The notes beneath the pieces are model-generated. The model had not been told where the DNA came from, searched no databases, and was given only the letters and a program-made list of their open reading frames with translations. From Flavobacterium alvei (lineage in GTDB: Bacteria > Bacteroidota > Bacteroidia > Flavobacteriales > Flavobacteriaceae), in the NCBI RefSeq assembly GCF_002920895.1, contig NZ_PQVG01000006.1:62001-126000 (forward strand): 64,000 nucleotides of DNA, read 5' to 3'. This document shows positions 1-8,685 of this stretch, one piece after another; the first letter of the stretch is position 1, and every line of letters begins with the position of its first letter. The translations under genes and the position numbers were made by a program.

Positions 1-71
1 CTAGAGAAGTAGGCTTTGTTTTTTAAATATAAAACACAAAATAATAATTGATTAAAGAACTTAATAAAAAA

Positions 72-1151
72 ATGAAAGTAATTCATTACATAGCCAGTAT
101 CGATAAAAGAGGTGGAGGAACAACAGAATATATGCGTTTGTTGAGTAAATCATTCAATAAGAATACCTCATTTAGTATCGCTACAGGAGTTTCTAAAGAT
201 CCAATATATATAGAAGAAATTCCTGTTAAGTTTTTTAATAATAGTTTGTTACATTGGTTTGCTTTACTTAAAGAATTTCGTGTTTTTCTTCAAAATGAAA
301 GACCAGATATTGTTCATATTAATGGAATTTGGAGCCCTCAAAACTGGGGTTTTCAAAAAGTGGCTCAAGAATTAGCAATTAAAGTAATTGTTTCTCCTCA
401 CGGTATGTTGGAACCTTGGATTCTGGCTCATAACCCATTAAAAAAGAAAATAGCACTATTTTTATATCAAAAAAAAGCCATACAAAAATCAGTTTGTCTT
501 CATGCAACCGCTAAAATGGAAGCAGAAAATATTAAAGCATTAGGTTTCAAAAATCCAATCTACATTATTCCAAATGGCATTGATTTAAATGATGTGAAAG
601 GAATTAAAACTCATTATGGAACTAAGAAGATGGTGTTTCTGTCTCGAATTCATCCTAAAAAAGGAATTGAATTATTAGTCGATGCTTGGAGAAATTCTAA
701 TACCCTGGGTTGGACTCTTGAAATTGCTGGAAATGGAGATGAAGATTACATATCAAGTTTAACTCAAAGTGTTCAGGATTTAAATAATGTACATTTTGTT
801 GGATCCAAATACGGTGAAGATAAATGGGATTTTTTAAGATCGGCGGATGTAATGGTGCTTCCCACATATAGTGAAAATTTTGGGATTGTTGTTGCCGAAG
901 CTCTAGCAGTAGGAGTTCCTGTAATAACAACTCAAGGAACACCTTGGGAAGATTTAGAAGTACATCAATGTGGTTGGTGGATAAACTTATCGGTATTAAA
1001 TTTACAAAAAATCATTGAAAAAGTAACCCATACATCGGTTGATGAATTGAAAAATATGGGAATTCAAGGAAGAAGGCTAGTTTCTGAAAAGTATGAAATG
1101 AAAGTGGTGGCAAAAGAAATAATCGATTTATATCAAAAAGTTCTTAATTAA
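72..1151 (+). CDS. Glycosyltransferase family 4
   Basis: A retaining GT-B glycosyltransferase that probably adds one sugar to the lipid-linked repeat unit of the exopolysaccharide made by this locus. An N-terminal glycine run (RGGG) lies near residue 15, followed by SPHGML, PNGID, the nucleotide-sugar loop SRIHPKKG and a C-terminal E-x7-E site (ENFGIVVAEA, about residues 268-280), all GT4 hallmarks. Length of about 360 aa is normal. I place the start at the ATG at 72; the frame is open from a TTG at 48, but MKVIHYIAS is the usual beginning. It is the first gene of a same-strand run of surface-polysaccharide genes. Donor and acceptor cannot be read from sequence. Confidence 0.9.
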   Translation: MKVIHYIASIDKRGGGTTEYMRLLSKSFNKNTSFSIATGVSKDPIYIEEIPVKFFNNSLLHWFALLKEFRVFLQNERPDIVHINGIWSPQNWGFQKVAQELAIKVIVSPHGMLEPWILAHNPLKKKIALFLYQKKAIQKSVCLHATAKMEAENIKALGFKNPIYIIPNGIDLNDVKGIKTHYGTKKMVFLSRIHPKKGIELLVDAWRNSNTLGWTLEIAGNGDEDYISSLTQSVQDLNNVHFVGSKYGEDKWDFLRSADVMVLPTYSENFGIVVAEALAVGVPVITTQGTPWEDLEVHQCGWWINLSVLNLQKIIEKVTHTSVDELKNMGIQGRRLVSEKYEMKVVAKEIIDLYQKVLN

Positions 1152-1175
1152 AAATAACAACTAATATCTAATACA

Positions 1176-1721
1176 TTGGACTTATCTACTTACAATCATT
1201 CCTTTAGTTTAAAAAATAAAATTTTAAGATTAGTATGGAATTGTATCCGTTTAATTTTATTTAGACCTTTTGCTTCTCGGCTGTTTAAAAAATGGCGTGT
1301 TTTAGTTTTAAAGTGTTTTGGAGCAAAAATAGATTGGTCTTCTCATATTTATGCCTCTGTAAAAATATGGGCTCCTTGGAATTTAGAAATAGGTAAAAAT
1401 TCAAGTTTAGGACCTACAGTAGATTGTTACAATCAGGGTAGAATTAGTATTGGTGACAATACAGTAATTTCGCAAAAGACATATTTATGTGCATCGACTC
1501 ATGATTATTCCCAAAAAGATTTTCCATTGATATTAAAACCAATTTCGATTGGAAATGGAGTTTGGATTGCCGCTGATGCTTTCATAGGTCCTGGAGTTAG
1601 TATTGAGAATAATGCAGTCATAGCAGCACGTGCTGTTGTCATCAAAAAGGTGGAAGAAAATACCGTAGTAGGAGGGAATCCTGCAAAAACTATTAAGCTA
1701 AATAGACAACTTGAATTATAA
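1176..1721 (+). CDS. WcaF-type sugar O-acetyltransferase
   Basis: A left-handed beta-helix (hexapeptide-repeat) acyltransferase that probably O-acetylates a sugar of the exopolysaccharide using acetyl-CoA. Hexapeptide turns run from about residue 60 to the end (IGKNSSLGP, ISIGDNTVIS, ISIGNGVWIA, VGGNPAK), and the THDY segment near residue 109 carries the likely catalytic histidine, as in colanic acid WcaF. The start must be TTG at 1176: there is no ATG before the conserved region and an in-frame TAA lies 21 bases upstream. It follows the GT4 gene by 24 bases and is likely cotranscribed. Confidence 0.85.
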   Translation: MDLSTYNHSFSLKNKILRLVWNCIRLILFRPFASRLFKKWRVLVLKCFGAKIDWSSHIYASVKIWAPWNLEIGKNSSLGPTVDCYNQGRISIGDNTVISQKTYLCASTHDYSQKDFPLILKPISIGNGVWIAADAFIGPGVSIENNAVIAARAVVIKKVEENTVVGGNPAKTIKLNRQLEL

Positions 1722-1827
1722 ATTAATTTATTATAATCTAGTACTTTTTTACTTAAGAGAGTTTAATATAAATAATGGAAATTTGAATTAATCAAAATCA
1801 AAGGGTTTAATAAATAATTCTATAAGA

Positions 1828-2652
1828 ATGAGTATTGAAAATAAATTTAGTATAATCATATTAACCTATAACGAAGAAGACACTTTACAAGGTTGTTTAG
1901 ATTCTATAAAATGGTGTGATGATATAGTCGTAATAGATAGTTTTAGTAGTGATAATACTTGTGAAATTGCTAAAAAATCAGGAGCAAGGGTTTTTCAAAA
2001 TAAATTTACAGACTTTGCTCAACAACGCAATTTTGCCAATGATACTATTGATTTTAAACACGAATGGGTTTTTCATTTAGATGCAGATGAACATTTTACC
2101 AATGAGTTGAGAGTAGAATGCAATAAAAGGATTGAAGCATATCAATTTGGAGCTTTTTTGGTACCTGCAAAAGAAATTCTTTGGGGTACCTGGTTAAAAC
2201 ATTCTGCTGGAACAGTTTATCAAATGCGTTTTCATAAACTTTCAGATGCTCGATTTGAACAATTTGGTCACGGACAAAGAGAATGTGATCTTAAAAAAGG
2301 TTTAGGAAAATTAAAAAACTCTTATGAACATTATTTTTTTAGCAAAGGATTGAATCAATGGATTGTCAAGCATTTGAAATATGCAGCTGAAGAAGCTGAA
2401 AATGAACAAAATGTATCTCTAAATAAAATACCTTTTGGTAAATTAATTACTGGTAAGTCATACGAAAAACGAAGAGTTTTAAAGGCTATTAGTTATAAAA
2501 TGCCTTTACGTCCTTTATTGAAATTTTTTTATATGTATATATTTAAACTCGGTTTCTTAGATGGTAAAGTAGGATTTAGATTTTGTGTGATGAAAAGTAT
2601 CTATGAGCAATTTATTATTTTAAAAAAGGTTGAAGCTAAATGGGATAAATAG
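1828..2652 (+). CDS. Glycosyltransferase family 2, KdtX/WaaE-like
   Basis: An inverting GT-A glycosyltransferase of the group related to lipopolysaccharide core enzymes WaaE/KdtX. The N-terminal strand SIIILTYNEEDTL, the IDSFSSDNT loop and the metal-binding DAD in FHLDADEHF (about residues 83-92) define the nucleotide-sugar site; the AQQRNFA segment is typical of this subfamily. The C-terminal part is basic and hydrophobic (about 215-245), consistent with peripheral membrane binding. The 274-aa length is normal. It probably elongates the cell-surface glycan made by its neighbours; sugar specificity is unknown. Confidence 0.85.
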   Translation: MSIENKFSIIILTYNEEDTLQGCLDSIKWCDDIVVIDSFSSDNTCEIAKKSGARVFQNKFTDFAQQRNFANDTIDFKHEWVFHLDADEHFTNELRVECNKRIEAYQFGAFLVPAKEILWGTWLKHSAGTVYQMRFHKLSDARFEQFGHGQRECDLKKGLGKLKNSYEHYFFSKGLNQWIVKHLKYAAEEAENEQNVSLNKIPFGKLITGKSYEKRRVLKAISYKMPLRPLLKFFYMYIFKLGFLDGKVGFRFCVMKSIYEQFIILKKVEAKWDK

Positions 2653-2750
2653 TCTCATATTTGTACTAGATTTTTTAAAAACGTTTTCCAATAATAGGAT
2701 TATGGCTATTTTATTAAACGGTGCTTAATTTAATTTTAGAATTAAAAAAC

Positions 2751-2769
2751 ACTGTCAAATTGAGACAGT
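2751..2769 (+). other. Short hairpin upstream of the UDP-glucuronate decarboxylase gene
   Basis: ACTGTC and GACAGT form a perfect 6-bp stem with a 7-base loop, 25 bases before the next start codon. No T-run follows, so it is not a standard terminator. It could be a leader structure or chance in AT-rich DNA. Confidence 0.25.
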
Positions 2770-2794
2770 ATTAATATAAACAAAACAAAACATA

Positions 2795-3739
2795 ATGAAA
2801 AGAGTATTAATAACCGGAGGAGCTGGATTTGTAGGTTCCCATTTGTGTAAAAGATTATTAAATGAAGGGAACGAAGTAATTTGTTTAGACAATTACTTTA
2901 CAGGAGCCAAATCGAATATTGTCGAGCTATTAGACAATCCCTATTTCGAAATGGTACGACACGACATTACAGAATCTTATTATGCTGAGGTGGATGAGAT
3001 TTATAATCTAGCTTGTCCCGCATCACCTGTTCATTACCAATATAATCCAATAAAAACGATAAAAACTTCTGTAATGGGGGCCATAAATGTTTTGGGATTA
3101 GCAAAACGCGTTAATGCTAAAGTATTACAAGCCAGTACGAGTGAAGTGTATGGTGATCCTTTAGTGCATCCACAACCTGAGACTTATTGGGGACATGTAA
3201 ACCCAATAGGTATTCGCTCTTGTTATGATGAAGGAAAACGTTGTGCTGAGACTTTATTTATGGATTATCACAATCAAAATAATGTTGCCATCAAAATCAT
3301 TCGTATTTTTAATACCTATGGCCCCAATATGAATCCAGCAGATGGAAGAGTAGTTTCTAATTTTATTGTGCAAGCTTTACAAGGAAAGGATATTACTATT
3401 TTTGGTGATGGTTTACAAACCCGCTCGTTTCAATATGTTGACGATTTAGTTGAAGGTATGATTCGAATGATGGGCTCTGAACCTTCATTTTTAGGTCCAG
3501 TAAATTTAGGAAATCCTAATGAATTTACTATGCTCGAATTGGCGCAAGCTGTTATTGAATTGACAGGTTCTAAATCAAAAATTATTCATTTAGATTTGCC
3601 TCAAGATGACCCCAAACAAAGACAACCAGATATTTCTTTAGCTAAAAATAAGCTCAATGGTTGGGAGCCTAAAATACAACTGAAAGAAGGTTTAATTACA
3701 ACTATCAGCTATTTTGATGAACTATTATTAAATCAATAA
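2795..3739 (+). CDS. UDP-glucuronate decarboxylase (UDP-xylose synthase type)
   Basis: An extended short-chain dehydrogenase that probably converts UDP-glucuronate to UDP-xylose with bound NAD, supplying xylose for the polysaccharide. The dinucleotide motif GGAGFVGSH is at residues 7-15, LDNYFTG follows strand 2, the catalytic serine lies in ASTSEVYGD (about 112-120) and the YxxxK pair is in [10 protein letters not shown] (about 142-151). The DNYFTG, HVNPIG and YDEGKR segments are typical of UXS rather than GalE or RmlB. At 314 aa it lacks the N-terminal extension of eukaryotic UXS. A terminator follows at once. Arna-type fusion domains are absent. Confidence 0.88.
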   Translation: MKRVLITGGAGFVGSHLCKRLLNEGNEVICLDNYFTGAKSNIVELLDNPYFEMVRHDITESYYAEVDEIYNLACPASPVHYQYNPIKTIKTSVMGAINVLGLAKRVNAKVLQASTSEVYGDPLVHPQPETYWGHVNPIGIRSCYDEGKRCAETLFMDYHNQNNVAIKIIRIFNTYGPNMNPADGRVVSNFIVQALQGKDITIFGDGLQTRSFQYVDDLVEGMIRMMGSEPSFLGPVNLGNPNEFTMLELAQAVIELTGSKSKIIHLDLPQDDPKQRQPDISLAKNKLNGWEPKIQLKEGLITTISYFDELLLNQ

Positions 3740-3774
3740 AACTTTTCTTTTAACTTTTTTCATGATTTATTTTA

Positions 3775-3813
3775 AAAACTTCTTTCTCTTTTAATAGAGG
3801 AAGAAGTTTTTTT
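3775..3813 (+). terminator. Rho-independent terminator after the decarboxylase gene
   Basis: AAACTTCTTTCTCT pairs with AGAGGAAGAAGTTT (one G-U wobble) around a short AT loop and is followed by a T-run. It lies about 36 bases after the stop codon and ends the first half of the polysaccharide locus. Confidence 0.85.
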
Positions 3814-4186
3814 GTTAGAGCAAATTATATGTCAATTAAAGCACTAAATAAAAGGTAATTCTTTCAAGAAATTCTGCTTTTAAAACAGTCAAAAATGGTA
3901 ATAAAAACAAGTTTTATGACTTGTAATTGATAATAAAAATACTACTCAAAATTTTCTAAAAACAGTCTTGTATTTATAAAAATATGCTATTTATCGATTA
4001 TTATAGCTGTATATAGAGAATATATGTTTTAGTGATATATATTTCTTTTTTTTGTTCAGGAAATAGAATATTAACATAAATTCTAGCCAATTGAAACGAA
4101 TAATTAATAATAAATATAAACTGTTTTTTAAATTTAATTAATATAAATAGTATAATTCATCTAACGGGTTTTAAATAATAATAATT
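3814..4186. other. Intergenic region without genes inside the polysaccharide locus
   Basis: About 370 AT-rich bases between a terminator and the next glycosyltransferase. I see no RNA gene or coding sequence. The promoter for the second half of the locus (4187-10297) presumably lies here, but I found no clean TTTG-N19-TAnnTTTG match. Confidence 0.5.
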
Positions 4187-4936
4187 ATGAAAATAACTAT
4201 AATTACTGTATGTTTTAATCGGAAAGCGACAATTGAAAAAGCCATTAAAAGTGTATTGAATCAAAATTATCAAGACATTGAATACATTATTGTTGATGGT
4301 AACTCTACAGATGGAACACAAGAAATTATTGAGTCCTATCGTGATAGGATTAGTCAATATATTTCGGAACCTGACAAAGGAATGTATGATGCTATAAACA
4401 AAGGACTCAAATTAGCAACGGGCGATGTTATTGGTTTGATGCATTCAGACGATGAATTTTATGATGTAAATGCTATTTCAAGAATTGCTGCTCGTTTCAA
4501 TTACGATCCTAGTATAGAAGGTGTTTATGGTGATGGTGTTTATGTTACGAATGATAAGCAAGAACGCTTGGTTCGAGATAGAATAGGTGGTATTTTTAGT
4601 CTCAAAAAAGTTAAAGAAGGTTGGTTGCCATTGCATCCTACCGTTTATTTGAAAAAATCAGTAATTGATAAAAATGGTTTTTACAACCTTGATTTTAAAA
4701 TAGCTTCAGATACAGAATTCTTGCTACGCTATTTGTACAAATATAAAATTAAGATGAGTTATATCAATGCTTACATTGTCAAAATGAGAATGGGTGGTAT
4801 GAGTACTAATGCAAAACGTGCTTTTGAAGTTTTGCGTGAAGACTATAAAATTTATAAATTTCACGGACTAACAGCATTTATGGTAGTGTTTCTTAAAAAA
4901 ACTATTGCTTTGAGACAGTATTTAGTTCAATTATAA
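4187..4936 (+). CDS. Glycosyltransferase family 2, WcaE/WcaA-like
   Basis: An inverting GT-A glycosyltransferase. It starts with the canonical strand ITIITVCFNR, has the uracil-binding IVDGNSTDGT loop (about residues 35-45), and the metal-binding SDDEF (about 85-90). The SEPDKGMYDAINKG segment is typical of colanic-acid-type glycosyltransferases that act next to polyprenyl-linked intermediates. The 249-aa length is normal. First gene after a terminator, about 80 bases before the export lipoprotein gene, so it may head the second transcription unit. The sugar added is unknown. Confidence 0.87.
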   Translation: MKITIITVCFNRKATIEKAIKSVLNQNYQDIEYIIVDGNSTDGTQEIIESYRDRISQYISEPDKGMYDAINKGLKLATGDVIGLMHSDDEFYDVNAISRIAARFNYDPSIEGVYGDGVYVTNDKQERLVRDRIGGIFSLKKVKEGWLPLHPTVYLKKSVIDKNGFYNLDFKIASDTEFLLRYLYKYKIKMSYINAYIVKMRMGGMSTNAKRAFEVLREDYKIYKFHGLTAFMVVFLKKTIALRQYLVQL

Positions 4937-5018
4937 AAGTATTTTTTTTGTCTAAATCAATTTTTATTTCAATAATAATTTATAAAAATTAAAATCCCCA
5001 ATATAACCTACAATTAAA

Positions 5019-5786
5019 ATGAAAAAAACTCTTCTTTCGATATTTTTATTGCTATTATTGTTGTTGCAATCTTGCACTACTAAGAAAAACATGTTGTATT
5101 TACAAGATATAGATAAGTATTCTAATTCTCAATTAAATTATGCAACAACTAAAATTCAACCTAACGATATCCTAAAAATAGATATTGGTGATTTAAATCC
5201 TACAGTAGCTGCTCCATTCAATCATAATGCAGCAACTTCAAATAATTCAGATGTAGAGATGATGAAATTATCTGGATATTTAGTTACGCCTCAAGGAAAT
5301 ATTACTATGCCAATTCTGAATGAAGTCAAAGTAGGCGGATTGACTCCAACAAGTGTGGAAGGGGTGATTAAACAGCGTTTAATTACTGAGGGGTATTTAG
5401 TTAGTCCAACAGTGCTTGTTAGAGTACTTAATAATAAATTTACCATTTTAGGAGAAGTGAATTCGCCTGGTGTAAAACCTTTTACAGAAGAGTCAATAAG
5501 TTTGCTTGATGCGCTAGGTTTGGCAGGAGATCTTACTTATTCAGCAATTAGAAAAGATATAAAATTAATTAGAGAAGTTGATGGAAAACGTTTGGTGTAT
5601 CATATTGATTTGAGAACAGCTTCTTGGATGTCTAATCCAGAATATAGAATCAGACAAAATGATGTTATTGTTGTATCGCCTAATAAGTTAAAAGTAAATA
5701 GTGGAGGTCTAATCAAAGATCCTATTCAAGTATTAGGATTAACAGCTTCTATACTTGCACTCTTCTTACTTATTAAACAAAATTAA
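5019..5786 (+). CDS. Polysaccharide export outer-membrane lipoprotein (Wza-like)
   Basis: Outer-membrane component of the polysaccharide export channel. It has a lipoprotein signal peptide with lipobox LLLQSC (lipidated Cys at 19), a polysaccharide export domain (about residues 40-130, including IQPNDILKIDI), then an SLBB domain (about 138-225, beginning VLVRVLNNKFTILGEVNSPG). A C-terminal hydrophobic segment (about 235-251) ends KQN, replacing the amphipathic barrel helix of E. coli Wza; this short C-terminal TM is usual in Bacteroidetes homologues. It precedes the Wzc-like kinase by 96 bases, the normal partner. Confidence 0.9.
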   Translation: MKKTLLSIFLLLLLLLQSCTTKKNMLYLQDIDKYSNSQLNYATTKIQPNDILKIDIGDLNPTVAAPFNHNAATSNNSDVEMMKLSGYLVTPQGNITMPILNEVKVGGLTPTSVEGVIKQRLITEGYLVSPTVLVRVLNNKFTILGEVNSPGVKPFTEESISLLDALGLAGDLTYSAIRKDIKLIREVDGKRLVYHIDLRTASWMSNPEYRIRQNDVIVVSPNKLKVNSGGLIKDPIQVLGLTASILALFLLIKQN

Positions 5787-5882
5787 CATAGATTGAATAA
5801 AATAATTTTTTTTAAGTATTTCAGGTAATTAAGCTTGAATTATACCTAGGAATAAAATTATATTTGAATAAATAAAAATAAG

Positions 5883-8213
5883 ATGGATTTTAAAAAAGAA
5901 TTTTTAAAGTATTTCCAATATTGGCCTTGGTTTTTAGCTAGTTTAATTATATCCATAGGAGCCGCATTTTATTATATAAAAACAGTACCATCAACATACC
6001 AAACTTCTGCTTTAATCTTGATTGATAAAAAACAAGAAGATAAAAACAAAATTATTACCATTAGTTCTGATCAAAAAGACAAAGAAGATAATTTAGAAGA
6101 TGAAATTAGGCTTATCACATCCAACGATTTTTTATTGAAAGTTGTAAAGAGCACAAATCTAAATGTAAGATATTTTGAAAAGGTTGATAAATTAAAAGGT
6201 AAATATGTAAACGCAGTTCCTTTTATTTTGAATCCTACAGTTTCTGTTGATTCATTACCATTAATTTCTTATGATGTAAAAATAAATTCAGAAGGATTTA
6301 CTTTAACTGATCCAAATACAGATATAAGTTATAGTTTTAGTGGATATGAAGGAAAACAAACTATAGATGGTTTGCCATTTACGATTCAATTATCAGATAA
6401 AGCAAAGAAGAATCCTTCTTTTTATTTCGAAAATGAATATATGGTAAGTCTTGAACCTACTGATATAGCTTTAAAAAACTTAAAATCATCACTTATAGTC
6501 TCATCTGATGAAAAGTCAAAAGGAACTATAGAATTGAATCATATTGGCACAAGCCCAGTTCGTTCAAGACAAATACTAAGCGACATTATCGTCTTGTTGG
6601 ATAAAAATATTGTAATTAATAAGCAAAAATTATATATCAACACAGTAAATTATTTAAATGAAAGAATAAAGAATTTTAATAAAGAAAAAGATTCTATTCA
6701 AAGCTCTAAAGAAAAGTTTTTGCAAAAAAATGATATAGTGGCAATGGACAATTATATTGTCGAAAAAACCTCTGATAGAAGCTTGAAAAATGAGAGCTCA
6801 ATGCTCAATGAAAAACAAATTTCACTAACAAATTTTGCAATTAATGATGTAAGAAATTCAAGTGCAACTTCAACTTTAGGTACAGATTACAAATTAGATG
6901 CACCTACAGTCAATCAAATGCTTATAAATTACAATTCAAGACTTTTAGAAAGTGAATTAGTGTTACAAAGAGCGGGAAAAAATAATCCGGCTTATACAGC
7001 TTTAATGACACAGTTGAAGGTTCAAAAACAAGAGATATTGAATACTTTAGAAGGGTATTTAAATTTTCTAAAACAAACCAATAGGATTAATAAAACAGAA
7101 CAAAGCGTAGCAAATTCAAAAGCCAAAAGTATTCCAACAAAAGATAAAATATTGGGTAACATCAATAGTAATCTGCAATTGAAGGAAGAAACATATGTAG
7201 CATTATTGCAAAAAAGAGAGGAAGCCGTTTTAAATGGTGCAATTATAGAATCAAATTTAAAGACGCTAAATTCACCTGAAACAAACTATTCAGCAATATT
7301 TCCTCAGCCCAAATCATTTATGATAGGTGCCTTTTTGTTTGGTTTTCTAATCCCTTTTGGAATCTTTTATATTAATTTCCGATTGGATACTAAAATACAC
7401 AACGAAGAAGACATTCAGAGTGTTGTTCCTAATGTGCCTATTTTGGGATTTATTCCTAAAATTAGTGATGACGAAAAATTAGACAACACAGCAAATTCAC
7501 GTTCTTTGATAGCCGAGGCAACCCGCACCTTGTGTTCAAACATAACCTACCTGCTGCCTAGAAATAAAGAAAATAAAGGAAGTGTAATACTATTTACCTC
7601 CTCAATTCAAGGAGAAGGAAAATCATTTTGTGCTTTTCATAATGCAATAACAATTAGTAACCTTAATAAAAAAGTTTTGCTAATTGGGGTTGATTTAAGA
7701 AATCCACAATTGCATGAATATTTTAATATTGATAGAAATGTTTTAGGGTTAACAAATTATTTGTCTAATAAAAGTGATGATTGGAAAGAATTCTTGCAAA
7801 AAGATACTAATTTTTCAAATAATCTGGATGTTCTATTCTCAGGAGAAATTCCTCCCAATCCGACTCAATTATTGACTAATTCAAATTTTGAATCATTAAT
7901 TGAAGAAGCGAGAAATCTTTATGATTATATAATTTTAGACACAGCTCCGGTGCAAATGGTTTCTGATACGCTCAATTTCAGTTATTTGGCTGATGTAACT
8001 GCATTTGTTTTGAAATATGATTATTCAGAAAAGAACACTTTAGCCAATATTAATAGTTTTATTAAAAAAGAACAATTAAAAAATATTGGTATTATTATCA
8101 ACGGTGTAAATATGAAAACAGCCCACGGATATGGTTATGGACGAAATTACAGTTATCAGTATCAAGAAGCAAAAGTCAAGAAGCCTTGGTATAAAAAAAT
8201 ACTGAGCAAATAA
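5883..8213 (+). CDS. Wzc-like chain-length determinant / BY-type tyrosine kinase
   Basis: Inner-membrane co-polymerase that sets polysaccharide chain length and couples it to export. Order: Wzz domain with TM1 (about 14-32), a long periplasmic coiled region (about 35-470), TM2 (about 476-495), then a cytoplasmic BY-kinase domain (about 520-770). The Walker A motif is SSIQGEGKS and Walker B is YIILDTAPV. The Walker A' segment reads LLIGVDLRNP, with Gly where the first Asp of the canonical DxDxR stands. A tyrosine cluster near the C-terminus (YGYGRNYSYQYQ) is the expected autophosphorylation tail. No separate phosphatase gene is visible beside it. Confidence 0.9.
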   Translation: MDFKKEFLKYFQYWPWFLASLIISIGAAFYYIKTVPSTYQTSALILIDKKQEDKNKIITISSDQKDKEDNLEDEIRLITSNDFLLKVVKSTNLNVRYFEKVDKLKGKYVNAVPFILNPTVSVDSLPLISYDVKINSEGFTLTDPNTDISYSFSGYEGKQTIDGLPFTIQLSDKAKKNPSFYFENEYMVSLEPTDIALKNLKSSLIVSSDEKSKGTIELNHIGTSPVRSRQILSDIIVLLDKNIVINKQKLYINTVNYLNERIKNFNKEKDSIQSSKEKFLQKNDIVAMDNYIVEKTSDRSLKNESSMLNEKQISLTNFAINDVRNSSATSTLGTDYKLDAPTVNQMLINYNSRLLESELVLQRAGKNNPAYTALMTQLKVQKQEILNTLEGYLNFLKQTNRINKTEQSVANSKAKSIPTKDKILGNINSNLQLKEETYVALLQKREEAVLNGAIIESNLKTLNSPETNYSAIFPQPKSFMIGAFLFGFLIPFGIFYINFRLDTKIHNEEDIQSVVPNVPILGFIPKISDDEKLDNTANSRSLIAEATRTLCSNITYLLPRNKENKGSVILFTSSIQGEGKSFCAFHNAITISNLNKKVLLIGVDLRNPQLHEYFNIDRNVLGLTNYLSNKSDDWKEFLQKDTNFSNNLDVLFSGEIPPNPTQLLTNSNFESLIEEARNLYDYIILDTAPVQMVSDTLNFSYLADVTAFVLKYDYSEKNTLANINSFIKKEQLKNIGIIINGVNMKTAHGYGYGRNYSYQYQEAKVKKPWYKKILSK

Positions 8214-8277
8214 TTTTTCATTCATAAACTTATTTCAAGCAGTATAAAAAGTAGCATCAATTATTAAATAGTATAAA

Positions 8278-8685
8278 ATGTCTAATAAAATTGTTTTAGT
8301 ACTATTGTTCGTAGTTGTTGGTTTAGTATTTTATTTTTCTTGGTTGCCTGATTCTAGTTTTAAGAATCAAATTTTCATACCAAAATGGCTTTTAGATTGG
8401 AGTAATGAGAATTACAATTTGCGCACTGCAATCCCTTTTATAGCTGTAGGTTGGTTATTAGAAGTTTATACACAACATAGAAATGCATTTAAAATAAAAC
8501 ATAATAAAAATAAAAATTTCATCCAGAATATTGGTATAGCAACAATAATTGTTTGTATGGCCGAAGGAGGACAATTTTTAATTCAAAAAAGGAATCCAGA
8601 TTTAATGGATGTTCTTTATGGAGTTCTAGGAAGTAGCATAGGTTCATTAGTCTATAATTTATTTAAAAGATTGAGAAATGCGTAA
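8278..8685 (+). CDS. VanZ-like membrane protein
   Basis: A 135-aa integral membrane protein of the VanZ-like family, with hydrophobic segments at about 5-22, 48-65, 83-100 and 113-128. The conserved part is EGGQFLIQKRNPDLMDVLYGVLGSSIG, with the E/Q, R and D polar residues in the order seen in VanZ proteins. VanZ-like genes often occur in Bacteroidetes polysaccharide loci; the molecular role is unknown. Its last 8 bases overlap the start of the initiating phosphotransferase gene, implying translational coupling. Confidence 0.75.
   Translation: MSNKIVLVLLFVVVGLVFYFSWLPDSSFKNQIFIPKWLLDWSNENYNLRTAIPFIAVGWLLEVYTQHRNAFKIKHNKNKNFIQNIGIATIIVCMAEGGQFLIQKRNPDLMDVLYGVLGSSIGSLVYNLFKRLRNA

Noticed and set aside
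697..942. 81-aa reading frame on the - strand inside the GT4 gene
   Set aside because: Shadow of a well-supported glycosyltransferase; no family features, unlikely codon use.
3814..4186. Riboswitch or small RNA in the long AT-rich gap
   Set aside because: No stable GC-containing stems or T-runs apart from the terminator before it.
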